Assembly: GCF_002105155.1 (NCBI RefSeq)
Contig: NW_019029000.1
Span: forward strand, 558,001-622,000
Length of the DNA: 64,000 bases
DNA from: Lobosporangium transversale
Taxonomy: Eukaryota > Mortierellomycota > Mortierellomycetes > Mortierellales > Mortierellaceae
Direction: 5' to 3'
The number at the start of each line of letters is the position of its first letter. The stretch's first letter is position 1. The notes under the pieces were generated by a model. It was not told where the DNA came from. It ran no database searches and saw only the letters and a program-made list of their open reading frames with translations. This document shows positions 36,243-47,642 of the stretch, piece after piece. The translations under genes were made by a program, and so were the position numbers.

Positions 36243-37885
36243 TTAACGTCTTGCCGGAGCCGAAGGTCCCTGAATAGCTCTCAAAAGCGGAGCCTTTAAA
36301 AGCTTCACTAGTACTGCAAGTGCCACCACACGACCTAAAATCACAAACAAGAACGCTTGCTTGACCAACCGATAGTAGCTTTCCCACGATCCCACTCTGT
36401 TGGACTGAGTAGCTTTTTTCCTACAAACGTGCAATGAACAAGAATATGAGAACGAAAGATTATACAAGGATGAGAGAGATGCCATATATTTATCAGACAC
36501 AATATCATATCTATTCTTTCTTTTGCTTTACTTACTTTTCTGTACCTTGCCACGAATGAAACTTGAGCAAAGCTCTAACCCAGATATGCATATCTATTTG
36601 TGAAAACCTCGGAAGGAAACCTGCATCCAATCGTCGTCTCATACGTTTAGAATCCCAAACCTTTTGAGGAATATCCCGTTGAATAGGTCCGTCCTTCAAT
36701 TCTAGTAAATCAGCCATCATTTGTAATGTCAATCCCCAAAGTTTGAGCGGCCTATGATCTGGATCCCATTCCGGCTCATAGTCAATCACCATGGAACTGG
36801 ACGTTGAGGAAGGTGTCGAGGCTGAAGATTCTATTGTTCCAGATTGATTGTTCCTCTCCTGCCCATAGTAAGATGCCCTGACCACAAACTCGGGTTTATA
36901 AGGCATCTCAATCGAGTGTAAAGACATAGTACCGAACAACCCACGAAGAAAAGTCCGTGAGAGACGAGGGGTCAGTTTGCTAGAAAGATTAATAGTCATG
37001 GGTGTCCATAGTGGTCTTTCCAGACGGTCCAGGAACAGCGAAAGGGGCTGCCAGTGAACTGAAGCGACCTCATCTGGTTGTGGCTTCAATGGTGGTGTTG
37101 ATGGTGAGAGTTGAATATACACTATGAATAATAGTTTATGAAAAGAGAAAGAGGATGTAGTATTCGGTTAGACGTGCATGGTCTGATCATTTTTCATGTG
37201 TCAGCCCGATCAATAAGGAATCATGATTAGAAACAGAAAAAAACTCTTCTAGTTCCGAGTCGTCTCGGTTGGGAGAGTTAAAATGAGAGCTGCACACCCA
37301 AAAAATAAAAAAATAAAAGCTCAGTTCACGGATCAAGAATCCAGTGGACAGGATCATATTACCAAAAGGAGAGAGCACCATTAAAAAAACCCGTCCGAAC
37401 GATGTCCAAAGCTCCCGATCATCAAGAGCCCCTAGACATCGAAACTGAGCTAGATCTGAGAGATCCAAACCAATTTCCTCCATTGTTTCTCTTGCTGCTG
37501 TCTCCTGATCATCTTCGTCGCCTTCCTCACGCTTTCCTCCTGGTAGAGCGACATGACCACTCCACCGATCTGTCTTTCGGGTGGCACGCTCAATAAACAG
37601 GACTTCAGGGATACCCGTCCGGACCCAATCCTGGCTGAAGAACTCGTCCACAGACTCTGGGTTTTCAATGGCCTGGATTGGTCGAAGTTGTTGCCTGCTT
37701 GGCTCTTCATTTGACTGCTGCGGTTGTCGAAAGGTACTGTATTGTGCATAGCGGTTGTGATCCGGTCGAATGCGAATGATGATTGCGACAGAAGCACGAC
37801 GATACTTTGGAGCGCGGGATTTTATCTTTCTTGGTGGGCCAAGTGAATCAATTATGGTGGAGAGCGCAGAGATCTCTCGAGACAT
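36243..37885 (-). CDS. Nudix hydrolase with C-terminal membrane anchor
   Basis: Exons 37885-37363, 37121-36536, 36420-36243; 428 residues. The start MSREISAL is the first ATG; a longer frame upstream begins at a TTG. The N-terminal half has RRASVAIIIRIR, VLFIERATRK, and the Nudix box at residues 115-140 (LPGGKREEGDEDDQETAARE then TMEEIGLDL), in the spaced form of the CoA-pyrophosphatase (NUDT7/8, PCD1) group. The second half has VHWQPLSLFLDR and LKLWGLTLQMMADLLEL, seen in a fungal Nudix family. The last exon ends with a hydrophobic segment (QAFLFVILGRVVALAVLVKL) and a basic tail. I infer a tail-anchored phosphohydrolase; the substrate is unknown. Confidence 0.8.
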
Positions 37886-39233
37886 GATGTGCTGAGGGTT
37901 TATGTAAATGTGTAAATGCGTAAATGTGTAAATGCTGTTTCTTGATAGGAAAAAAGGAAATGGGAGAAACAGTGACAAGATGGAATGACAAGATTAAAAA
38001 AGAATTGAGGTGAATGTTTTGAGCAGTAATCGCACGATTAAGAGACAGAACTTTTGAGATTCTGCCTGAAGTAGAATCTTTGTCGCTGCCGGGTGTTCTC
38101 TTTCATGTACATACACATACACAAACACTATGCGTTTAAAAGCGGGTGTGTCACTCACTCCACAAAGTTTGATCGGTCCCTACTGCTCCATGAAGCGAAT
38201 GGCACGTGACAATCACGTTGGGTGTTTTATGGAATTGATGAGTGATGGACAATTGATCACTGCCTGTGTTCAGTGTGGAGGTTATTATGGCTATTATGTA
38301 ATTGAGGATCTGGTTGTCAGTAGGGTCTAAAGAAAAGGAGAAGATACCTGCTTGGATAATAAGTAAATATCAAAAACAATGCATCTGATTATGTGATTGA
38401 CACTCTTTCCCTCCCACAATACATGCCATGTAATACACATTCAAAGGTCAAACACATGGGCACGGACAGGCACACAGCTTCGAATGTTTTAATGACCAAT
38501 TATCCGACCCAACAAACTAATTATTGGCATGTCTCAAGCATGTCGTACAGACCTCAAAGCCGAAACAGCGCTTTGCCCTCTTTGCTTCGACTCGGCCCTT
38601 AATCTTTACTTTTTTCTTTGTTTTTGTTATTGTCCGATCTTGGCCGATAATCCTAATAGTGTTTGCTTTCGGTAAATACATGCACTTGGATTCTTTCCCT
38701 TGTCTTGGCCATGCAATTCTGAAAAAGCTATCTCAACGAAAGACTGAAGACGAAAAGAAAGGTGCGCAATCTGCACAAATGTCGCCTGTATAGATTTATA
38801 GACGTTCATATGGCCACTGAATCAAAAACATTCAAACAAAAGATGGAGAGCACCTGGGTAAAGAAAAAGTGAGTGAATAGACTGCTCGAGAGGCAAAGAT
38901 TCCTTTTTCTCCGTATATTTTTGAGCAATGGTTTATATATAAAGATGCCAGTTTTACTCGTGAGGACAAATATTCATGAACAAACATGTATATATTTATA
39001 AAAATATAACTTTTATTTTTTTTTTTTTAAAAAAAAAAAAAGCGGACAATCCATCATATCCTTGGAGCACCTCCCTCCCTTTCTCCACAATAAAAGTTAT
39101 GAACAAGACCTAATAAAATATATTACCAGCGTTATACATAATTGATGCACACCATTCATAAGAGATTTTCTTATTTTGAGAGTGACCCTGATCGTGTTGG
39201 TGAGCCCTAATCCATTTGGTAGAAGAAGTAATG

Positions 39234-39274
<41 letters not shown>

Positions 39275-41011
39275 GAGCAAATAGTTGGTCAATTTATTCT
39301 TATTGTCTCCTTGACTCTGTTCGCTGTTGAATACATACTTATTCTGGATGAAGACAAGAGTGCAAAAATAAATGTGGTGAGTATGCGAAAAGGAGAGGAG
39401 AGGGAGAGCGAGAAGGTTACTTTTCTGGGGGAGGAGAAGACCCAGGGCAATGGTTGGAGTGTTTATTAGTTGCTGGATTGTATCCATGCATCCACACTTT
39501 ACCACCACACACAACATCTACCATCCAATATTGAAACGTAATCGCATGAAGTAATAAAGCAATAACGGTTTGTCGACCATAGTTTATGACAATATATGAT
39601 AACATAAAATACCGAGGAGCATTCATTATTCAGCGCATTCCAATCGTTAGAAAGGCGAGAAAAGAGAGAAAGAGAAAGAGAAGAAGAGATAGATTGATAG
39701 AAATGATATTCCAAGATTGATCACACAAGCACATTTTAAAGTGTTGATGATAATGATGGAATAAATGCAATTGCACTTTATTTTGTGTTTCTGTGTTAAT
39801 GTGTTTGGGATGGGCATTTTCTTCATGTTGGATGTGGCATGTGGTGTGGGTGTGATAATTTGACTATTCTCTTTCCAACAGTTCAATCATAAAAGCGTCG
39901 CATGGGTCTTTCTGGTCAATGTGAATGCTTTTTTTTATCTTTCTCTCTTTCCCTACTCTGCTCTATTCTATTTTCTTTTTCTTTTTTTTTTTTTCCTCTT
40001 CTCTCCATCTACGCATCTCATCAATTTTTTTTTTTTTTTTTTTTTTTTGACACATCACAATCTCAATTGCTTTTCATCTCATTGTATTCTTGCAATACCC
40101 TTTAGCATTACACCTTCCACCCACTCGGCAACACTTTCAGATACCCTAAAGATATTAAGCACATTCACAAGCAGAGACACAAAAAGTTCAAACAACCACA
40201 TTCCTTTCTTATCCTCCAGGTATGGGAACAATCCATTCTCTTTTTTCTGTATCTGATATCCTTCTTTTTCCTCTCTTCCTTATGTTCTTGTCAATCATCC
40301 CATGCAAGTACATGGCTTCATACCGTTTTAATTTATTTTATTATTCATTGTTCATCGGTATATTTTATGTTTGGTTTTTTTGGTTGGTCATCTTGTTCTT
40401 TCCGAGGCATGCTCCTTCCCCTGGCTTTGTTTCTCGACAGTGCAGAAACAATTTATCCTGCATTCAATAATACAAGTAGCACATGTAATCATAATCACAC
40501 TATCATCACAATCATACATACACAATTACTTTCTGCACTGCAAAACAAGTGTGAACTGTGCGTTGTTTGTGTCTTGTTGCGCTGTGTCATTTTGAACACA
40601 GGCACTGAACTGAACTGAACTGCACTGTAAAAAAAAAGTCCAATCCATTTTGTTCATTTATTTATTCATTCATTCATTTCATTCATCGATAACCATTTCT
40701 TCGTCATAGCCACATTAGCATCTGCAGCAACAAATATATTTCTCTCGCCACATTCCTTTTTCTCTAAAAACGCACATAGCCTCTCTCTCTCCTACATCTT
40801 CACGTTCACTTTCACGTTCACTTTCTTTTCATCTTCCTATCCTGCAATTCTCTCTCTCTCTTTCTCTCTCTTTCCCCCTTTCCGTTCTGTTTCTTAATGA
40901 CTAGAGTTTACACAGTGCTTCTCTTATTGTCTTTCTTTTCATAAAAAATCAACTTTTCTACACACAACCTCTCTTCATCATTGCTTTTTTTCTCTCTTTC
41001 CCCTTTTCAGT
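37886..41011. other. Long intergenic region and pyrimidine-rich leader
   Basis: About 3.1 kb with no supported gene. It has A/T runs at about 39010-39040, 39239-39272 and 40025-40047. From about 40770 to 41010 the plus strand is strongly CT-rich with (CT)n patches, probably the promoter or 5' leader of the ankyrin-DIL gene. Confidence 0.5.
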
Positions 41012-43207
41012 ATGCTAGTGAACAACGGAGATATCATTGACATCAATTCATTTTCTCTAAACAAAACTACTTCATATTATAACGATCACATTTATAGCAT
41101 GCAATCTGACGATACTGAGACTGTCGTTTCTTCTTCAGAGTTTGACCGCGACACCATGGTCAGAGACTCGATCAAGGACAGGCACCTCTCTCACATCTCT
41201 GCTGACTCTGTCGCCACTACTGCATTTGGCGATGATGATGACGAGATGTACCACCATAAAGACCACCACCGCCGTAGTACATCCGGCTCTGAATCACTCT
41301 ACTCTGTCGTCACAGAGGCGACAGAACCCCATTCCATTGAAAAGTTCTCTACTCTAAATAAATCATCAACAACAATAATGGAAACGACGTCCATGACAGA
41401 TGCATCTACAACCGTAACAGTAGTAGGCTCTGATAGCCCTCTGTTGGCTATCCCAAAAGATGAGCAACTCGACCCTTGGGCTTCTAATTCATATGATCAG
41501 GAAGACTTGACCAAAAAAATATATTTTAAGCGGTCCGATAGTGACAAAGAGGATAGCGTCACTGACTTGGCATCAGCCATCAACCCCACAGCAGCAAATC
41601 CCCCATCATTGTCATCACCAGACGGCGCAGCAGGCTTTGTTGGAGATCGAACCGAAGCTGATACGTTGGCCCGGTTGGACCATGAGTTTGAGATGCTGAC
41701 CAAAGGCCAGTCCATCCAGATTACAACCACAACTAGCTCCGCCCTTGGACTAGATTTTGACAGAGAGCAGTTAGACGATCCGCGAGGGATCGTAGAGCGC
41801 TCCATCCCAGACAAGGACAAAAAAATCAAAATGTCCAAATTATTTTCACGAGCTGCTTCAAACGGAGACATGAACAGGATTGCCGACATGCTCGACAACT
41901 TTCGGGACTGGATTGATATCGAGGCTCAAGACGAAGATGGCACTACCCCCTTGATCTATGCCGCATGCTTTGGCCATACAGAAATTGCGTTTATGCTATT
42001 GGAGGCCGGAGCTAAAGTCGATGCGCGTGACAAGTTTGGATGGACAGCTCTTGTCTGGGCCACAAACAATAAGCACGAGAACATTATACGACTGCTGTTA
42101 GAGATGGGCGCATCCACCTCTGCACAGACGGCGAAAGGACATACAATTGTTGATTTCCTGCGCCACGATCCTAACGATAACACCAAAATTGTACAAATCT
42201 TCCAGGAGCCTAGCCGACGCGACAGTGTCTCAAGTAATGGATCAATGTTCAGAACCACCCTTTCGTCTTTGGGCGATGATCTCTTCTACCAGAGTGGCAT
42301 CGAGGGTTTTGAAGAGATCATGGCTGAAAACGAGCGACGTTATCGCATGGCGATGGAAAGCGCTAGTGCGTTTGAAGTTGATATGGCAGATCTATCTTTG
42401 GCTGACCAGGTTCGTTTCTTGTCTATTTTTTTTTTTTTTTTTTTTTTTTTTTCCTTCTTTGACTCTGCGGTTGTGCAACATTGGGCGGTGTCAGGTTGTT
42501 TGGATCATGTTTCTTTGACATGCCTTGTGCTCCATGTTTTTGTTTATTTGGTTAATTCGGCATTTCTCTTTTTGAAGTTCGGCCTTACTGTTCTTACTGT
42601 TTCGATTGTCAAGGAGAGCGGTTACAAAAAAGGGGGAACTTTTCTGCAGAGAAAAAAAAAGCTATTTTTGAAAAAAGGGCTTAGTGAGGGTTACAAAATT
42701 CTATGAGGGGTAAAGAAAGGAAGCAGATGAGCATATTTTGCATGTTTAGATGAAAAATAATGCGCACATGGGTAGAAGCTGCACTCCTTTTTTTTTTTTT
42801 TTTTTTTTTGCAAAGACTGACCTCATTCATATCACATCACAACAATAGCCACAGTTGGATGATGAAGGCGAATTTGACTGGGAAAACTGTCTACCGGATC
42901 AGATGTTTGTGTTTTCGAACAAAGACATCAAGCACATCATTGATACGATCATCACAAACATGGAACCAAGTCGTTCTAGATCTCACAAGCCCGTACCAGC
43001 CTATGTTTTGTTCCTAGCAGCAAGATTTGCACATTACTTCAGCTCTCCAGAACTGTTGGACGAGTTGCTGGAAGCAGCCTTGCCAGCCATCCATTCGGTT
43101 ACAAGGGTAAATTCATTTTTACGACTACGTTAAATACATGTTGCTTTGCTTGTAAACGGTAAAAGCTTGCGCAGATCAGTCGTTTCTAACAGTATGGTTC
43201 ATCTGAT

Positions 43208-43242
<35 letters not shown>

Positions 43243-44685
43243 ATCAACGTCTCCATGGCTATAACTCCTTTTGATCATTCTTTCTTGTTGCAGAGCAAGC
43301 CAGAAGATATGACACTGACAGCATACTGGATTTCCAATACTAGCGTTCTGTTGCATTTCTTCCGCAAAGATCCTGGGCTCAGTCAGGTGACAGATTTTTA
43401 CCAACTGAAGATTGAGGCCATGATACTGGATATGGTCCAAATGATTGTTTTGGATGCAGAACGACGCATCGAGAAAATTCTTGAGCCCGCCATGTTGGAC
43501 CATGATACGATCCAGGGGTTGGAGGAAGTCAAGTTTCAATCAGATTGGGCTTTCTTATGGAGGGGTAGCATAGGCAAAGCGACGGGCAAGAGCAACAGCA
43601 ACAACAACACTATAAGTAAGCGGATAAGCTCATCATTATCACCCACTGCGGGATCAACACCAACAATCCCAAACGGATCGAGTACAACAACAACATCTAG
43701 TGCCAATTCAAGTTCGACTTCACCCTCAATGAATCCACGACCACTGGGCAGAACATCATCACAAACAAAAGTTCCATTATCAGCCGCTACTCGACCTCCC
43801 TCACCCAGACAGCGCCGCATCTCACCCAGGACTATTACAACCATGTTATCGTCCCTCCTGTTTGTGATGCAGACATATGATGTCCATCCAGACATTATTC
43901 ACTACATTGTTGCACAGATATTACACTATGTCTCGTGTGAAGTGTTCAATCGAATGATGGCTAACAAGAAGATGTTATCAAGGTCAAAAGCACTTCAAAC
44001 TCGCCTGAATCTGTCGATCTTGGAGGATTGGATACGTGTAAACCACCTACCTACCAAGCTGGTAGAGGAACAATTTGCGCCGTTGATTCAATTATTACAG
44101 CTACTACAAGTGTTGTCATTGCAAGAGGATTTCCCCACTTGGATCGATACACTCAAGAAGCTTGACTTGTTGAATCCTATCCAGGTGAAACGTGTAGTGA
44201 ACGCATACCGATTTGAGGTTAATGAACCGAGGTTGAGTGAAGAAATTACTCAATATGTGTTACAGGTGGCAGCGGATACAGAGAGGATGGTCCGGAGACA
44301 GATGATGGACCGGAAACGAGAGCGACCGTTGACGATGATTTCATTTATAGAGCCACCACAACAGAACGATAGTAATGGTGGGGCATCCACTGAGGAAGGC
44401 GAATTGAAGCAAGGAGGCCATGCCAAGTCTCGGACGAGTTTAGGACTCACTTCAGTCCCAATTGCCACTTCGTTGACCGAGGTAGAGAAAGCAAGGGCGA
44501 AGCAGCGTCAGCGTGAGCAAGAAGAAGAAGCATTGTTGTTGTCAGAGACTAGGAATAGTAAGAAATGGCTACCGCTCAAGATTCCTGAGAATATGGCGGA
44601 ACGCGAGAATGGAGTCGAGCGAGTGTTTGTACCGTTGATCCCTGAGGAGATGATGTCGATGCTGGACACCTACTCGTCTCCTTGA
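41012..44685 (+). CDS. Ankyrin-repeat and DIL (dilute) domain protein
   Basis: Exons 41012-42409, 42855-43106, 43294-44685; 1013 residues, all joins in phase 0. After a Ser/Thr/Asp-rich N-terminus, ankyrin repeats run from about residue 275 to 390 (DEDGTTPLIYAACFGHTEIA, KFGWTALVWATNNKHENIIR). A DIL domain follows across exons 2-3 (DITAYWISN-like: DMTLTAYWISNTSVLLHFFR, LEDWIRVNHLPTKLVEEQFA, QVLSLQEDFPTWIDTLKKL). DIL is the cargo-binding fold of class V myosins; ankyrin plus DIL without a motor is a known fungal arrangement (for example in fission yeast). A 90-residue Ser/Thr/Pro/Asn insertion splits the DIL domain. The role in trafficking or scaffolding is inferred. Both introns hold long sense poly(T) runs. 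Confidence 0.88.
42427..43239. repeat. Poly(T) runs in ankyrin-DIL introns
   Basis: Sense-strand T-runs at about 42427-42452, 42788-42809 (intron 1) and 43211-43239 (intron 2). Confidence 0.9.
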
Positions 44686-44991
44686 GGAATGAGAAAAGTA
44701 TAAAAATAATACCAATGAAGACAAATTACAGTAAACATTTTGTATAGAATTAAAAGAAAAAGAAAAAAAGAACCTCTGTACTGTGACACTCATTTGATAC
44801 ACCCTATCCTCCATTTCTCCTTGCACACACACACACACACTTTTTCTCCAATCAATAATTCTCATTTGACAAAGATACGATTAGAGAAACTACGATGATT
44901 GCCATCTTCTTTTCTTTTCAGATTGCTTCTTCCTTGCTTCATTAGATCTGACGTACAGTTCACCTTTCTCCACCCCTGCAGTGACGAAGGC

Positions 44992-45790
44992 TTAGTAACA
45001 GGAGGAACCTGAGGAATAATCATTTTGATAAGATAAATTGAGAGGTACTTTGGCCGACCTTAGCAACCTTGAACATCGGATATTTTCAGCACCGAATGGT
45101 TGCATGATAGCCGTTGAGTTTGGTATCTCAAGTTTGGTGAACCAACTACTGACTAACTCTGTGGTCATATAATCTGTTGGCCCAAAGACGGTGTCCATAT
45201 CCTTGGTCATGTCGACTGTCAGTGTCCTAGATCGGTACTGGCTGTGATGGGTAAAAATAAGAACAAGAAATGTTGGTTACGTAGCCAGAATAAACGATTT
45301 CCTTTATCAGAATCCGTTGTATTGCTGCAGAAGAGCATTGTTACGCAATCAGTTCTCATAACCTTTCGTCCTTTTACTCGACCATTGGATATTGTCTTGC
45401 TTACCACTGTCTTAAGATAGAGACTTATTTCTTCCATGTGAAAGGTATGCGAGAACAGCTCAGCACATTTTGCCTTGGATGATATTTATGAAGCTCTTCC
45501 ATGTCAACATTTCCCACTCTCTCAAAGACCAATGCATTGCCCGAGAGAGTACCTGCTCTTGAAATTAAGCAACCACCATTCGAGAACTTGAAATCTTTGG
45601 TAGGTCTTGATGATAGAGCAATGTAGATTCACTATACGTAACAATCGCTGTTCTTTTGATACGTGCGTCAGTAAAAGGTTTGCCTGAAGGTGAAAGGGGA
45701 AGAGAAGTATTGTTATCAGTGTGCGTGAGAAAAAGGAATCAGAGTCACCCAACAAGTTAATACTTCATACCGATTTTTAAGCACCCCTTC
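44992..45790 (-). CDS. Unassigned multi-exon locus, weak
   Basis: Several minus-strand pieces look coding and end at plausible splice sites. The 3' piece (about 45238-44992) follows an ATCACAG acceptor and reads QYRSRTLTVDMTKDMDTVFG, then DYMTTELVSSWFTKLEIPNS. A small piece near 45324-45276 reads IQRILIKEIVYSGY before a GTAACC donor. Near 45480-45412 lies AELFSHTFHMEEISLYLKTV before GTAAGC, and near 45690-45560 KPFTDARIKRTAIVTYSEST. The chain of exons is not resolved and no family is recognised. It may be a real gene with short exons or a decayed one. Confidence 0.3.
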
Positions 45791-45804
45791 ATCTAATCCT
45801 TAAT

Positions 45805-46166
45805 GACATCCTCGATAGCCTCCAGCGTTTGATTGCCAATTTGGACACTTTCCTTGGTTGCAGAATGGCCCACCTCTTTTGCTTGCTCTCGCCCAATGGG
45901 TTCTTCTTGGCCTATCGGCAGTACTTTATTTTTATTTTTATTTTATTTTTATTTTTGTTTTTATTTTTGTTTTTATTTTTATTTTTATTTTTTATTCTAT
46001 TATTCTATGGAATCAGAATGTGTGGGATTATGCTTTTTCTCTTTACCGAAATTTTTGATGATCTCTTGCTTCTGTTGAGTAGTATATTGAACTCTGCTAT
46101 TCTCTGCATCATTGGTAGTCTTTTACCCTTGGTAGACTTGTCTTCACGTTGGGTCATAGTCATATT
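45805..46166 (-). CDS. Unassigned small two-exon locus, weak
   Basis: A minus-strand ATG near 46166 starts MTMTQREDKSTKG. A GTAAAG donor near 46045 and an acceptor near 45917, after a T-rich plus-strand stretch, allow two competing frames. One ends GQEEPIGREQAKEVGHSATK and IEDVIKD; the other gives a very basic tail. I cannot choose between them, and the first frame does not join cleanly to the ATG. Confidence 0.2.
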
Positions 46167-46199
46167 GTTTGGATAGAAGTTGGTATTTTTTTTTTTTTA

Positions 46200-46854
46200 C
46201 TTGATTGAATTAAATGGGCTCTATGAATTTACTTTGACATTGACATTAAGGACGAAGAATCCTTTTTGTCAAAGACGGACTGAAATGTATTTGATATCAT
46301 TAACTGTCGATTTCACTTTTATCTTGAGATCTTGAAAAGGAAGGGTTATTGACAATGCCTCTTTATTAATATTGATCTTTTGTCCCGTCAATGTCTGTGA
46401 TCCCAACTTTAACTCTCAACCTATTTTTCTAGAATTATAGCCAATATATAAAATATGTAGTTAAGACAGCGAGAAAGATATTTTTTCAATACTGCATTGA
46501 AAGAATGATTATTATATTTGTCCTTATGCTTTATTAATTGCGTGTCAAATTCGTGATTCTTGGTGGAAAGATTAATAGTTTGAGATGCATCACTTTGCTT
46601 GACTTTTTGGCTCCGTTTTCCTTCTCCATTTCCAAGGAAAATAGCTGGGTGGTTAAAAGTGAATTTGGGTCAAGGGTGGGGAGGCTGAAAAAGAGGTATT
46701 TAATTGGTGCTTTGCCATTGTTCATTTCTGCCATTCGAATGCCTCCGCCGTGTACCTTGATAGCCGTCTGACGCTTCACTGATGGATGACACCAGCCATT
46801 ACGCTCTGCTTTGTTTATATTAACAGGTGACATATAAATCCAAGCAACCAGCGC

Positions 46855-46886
<32 letters not shown>

Positions 46887-46936
46887 CGATATTCAATATT
46901 CCAGTACTTTTCTCTACAATAGTGAAAAAGTTTACC
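46200..46936. other. Intergenic region upstream of cysteine dioxygenase
   Basis: No supported gene; an A29 run at 46856-46885 lies about 50 bases before the ATG. Confidence 0.45.
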
Positions 46937-47156
46937 ATGGCCTCGTCCCCGCTTACTTCCACCGGTTACACCTCAGTTGCTACTCCTATTGATGCAACAA
47001 CAGCAACTTTAACCCCTACTCTAGTTCCGATTCCTGTCCCTATTCCTGCAAACCTTGAAGAACTAGTAAGACTACTTCATGAAGAGCTTGGAAATAAGGG
47101 TTTGAGCTGCGAAGGGGTAGATGTGGAACGGGTCAAAACTTTGATGTCCAACTATA
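46937..47156 (+). CDS. CDO1: Cysteine dioxygenase, first exon only
   Basis: The ATG at 46937 sits in ACCATGG. The frame encodes 73 residues with a Thr/Pro leader and then LEELVRLLHEELGNKGLSCE and GVDVERVKTLMSNY, which matches the N-terminal helices of cysteine dioxygenase (cysteine to cysteinesulfinate, mononuclear iron cupin). A GTGCGT donor follows at 47157 in phase 1. The catalytic cupin exons are not seen anywhere downstream in the window: a retrotransposon LTR begins 187 bases after the donor. The gene is therefore either broken or carries a giant first intron. Identification from one exon is moderate. Confidence 0.6.
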
Positions 47157-47342
47157 GTGCGTGCCAAAACTGATGCAATAAATTGCATTTTTCAACATTC
47201 ATTCCTCATTCTCCTTCTTCTTCTTTATGATCTTCCCTGCCACCACCGTTTCTCATTCTCATTTGTCTCACCTCCATGGAGTCTCATCGTCATCGCCATC
47301 AGTGGCCTAATTAGCATTTAATTGCAATTTGCTTTCAGCATC

Positions 47343-47428
47343 TGTAATAATTAAGAGAGACAAAAGATGATTTTATTATAATTATTAAAACAAGCCTTTT
47401 TATAGGCTTAAGGCTATATACTGTCACA
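47343..47428 (-). repeat. Gypsy-1 3' LTR (86 bp)
   Basis: Read on the minus strand it begins TGTGACAGTATATAG, has TATAAAAAGG, and ends TTATTACA, so it has TG...CA ends. A purine tract AAAATGGGAAGG (47440-47429) directly precedes it, as a polypurine tract should. The pol stop is just upstream. The 5' LTR is outside the window, so identity and target duplication cannot be checked; the candidate left target copy is GCATC (47338-47342). Confidence 0.7.
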
Positions 47429-47451
47429 CCTTCCCATTTTAAAAAAAAAAT

Positions 47452-47642
47452 TATAGTCCATGTGTTTTCTTGTATTTTTTCAGCACCCTAGTGCAGTTTG
47501 TAAGGGTGCTCTCTGGCTGCCAAGTGGAGTCCTCTCTAGGGTAGCCTTTCCGTTTAATGAGGAACTCCTGGCGATTGCTACTGAATCGATGGTCTAAAAT
47601 AGCTTCGACCTCGTATTCCTCTTCATCATCAATAATTTCAGG
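47452..47642 (-). pseudogene. Gypsy-1 integrase chromodomain fragment
   Basis: Minus-strand frame PEIIDDEEEYEVEAILDHRF continues to QEFLIKRKGYPREDSTWQPE, a chromodomain (aromatic cage residues Y, W present), and ends HGL-stop before the polypurine tract. It is cut from the rest of pol by the hAT insertion at codon level. Confidence 0.88.

Noticed and set aside
37886-37978. N-terminal extension of the Nudix protein
   Set aside because: It depends on a TTG start and gives a non-conserved hydrophobic leader; ATG at 37885 is the first ATG.
41142-44468. Secondary frames within the ankyrin-DIL gene
   Set aside because: They overlap a long in-phase three-exon coding sequence and show no conserved motif.
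45805-46166. Resemblance of a basic frame to a histone H4 tail
   Set aside because: Only a few scattered residues agree and the core histone fold is absent.
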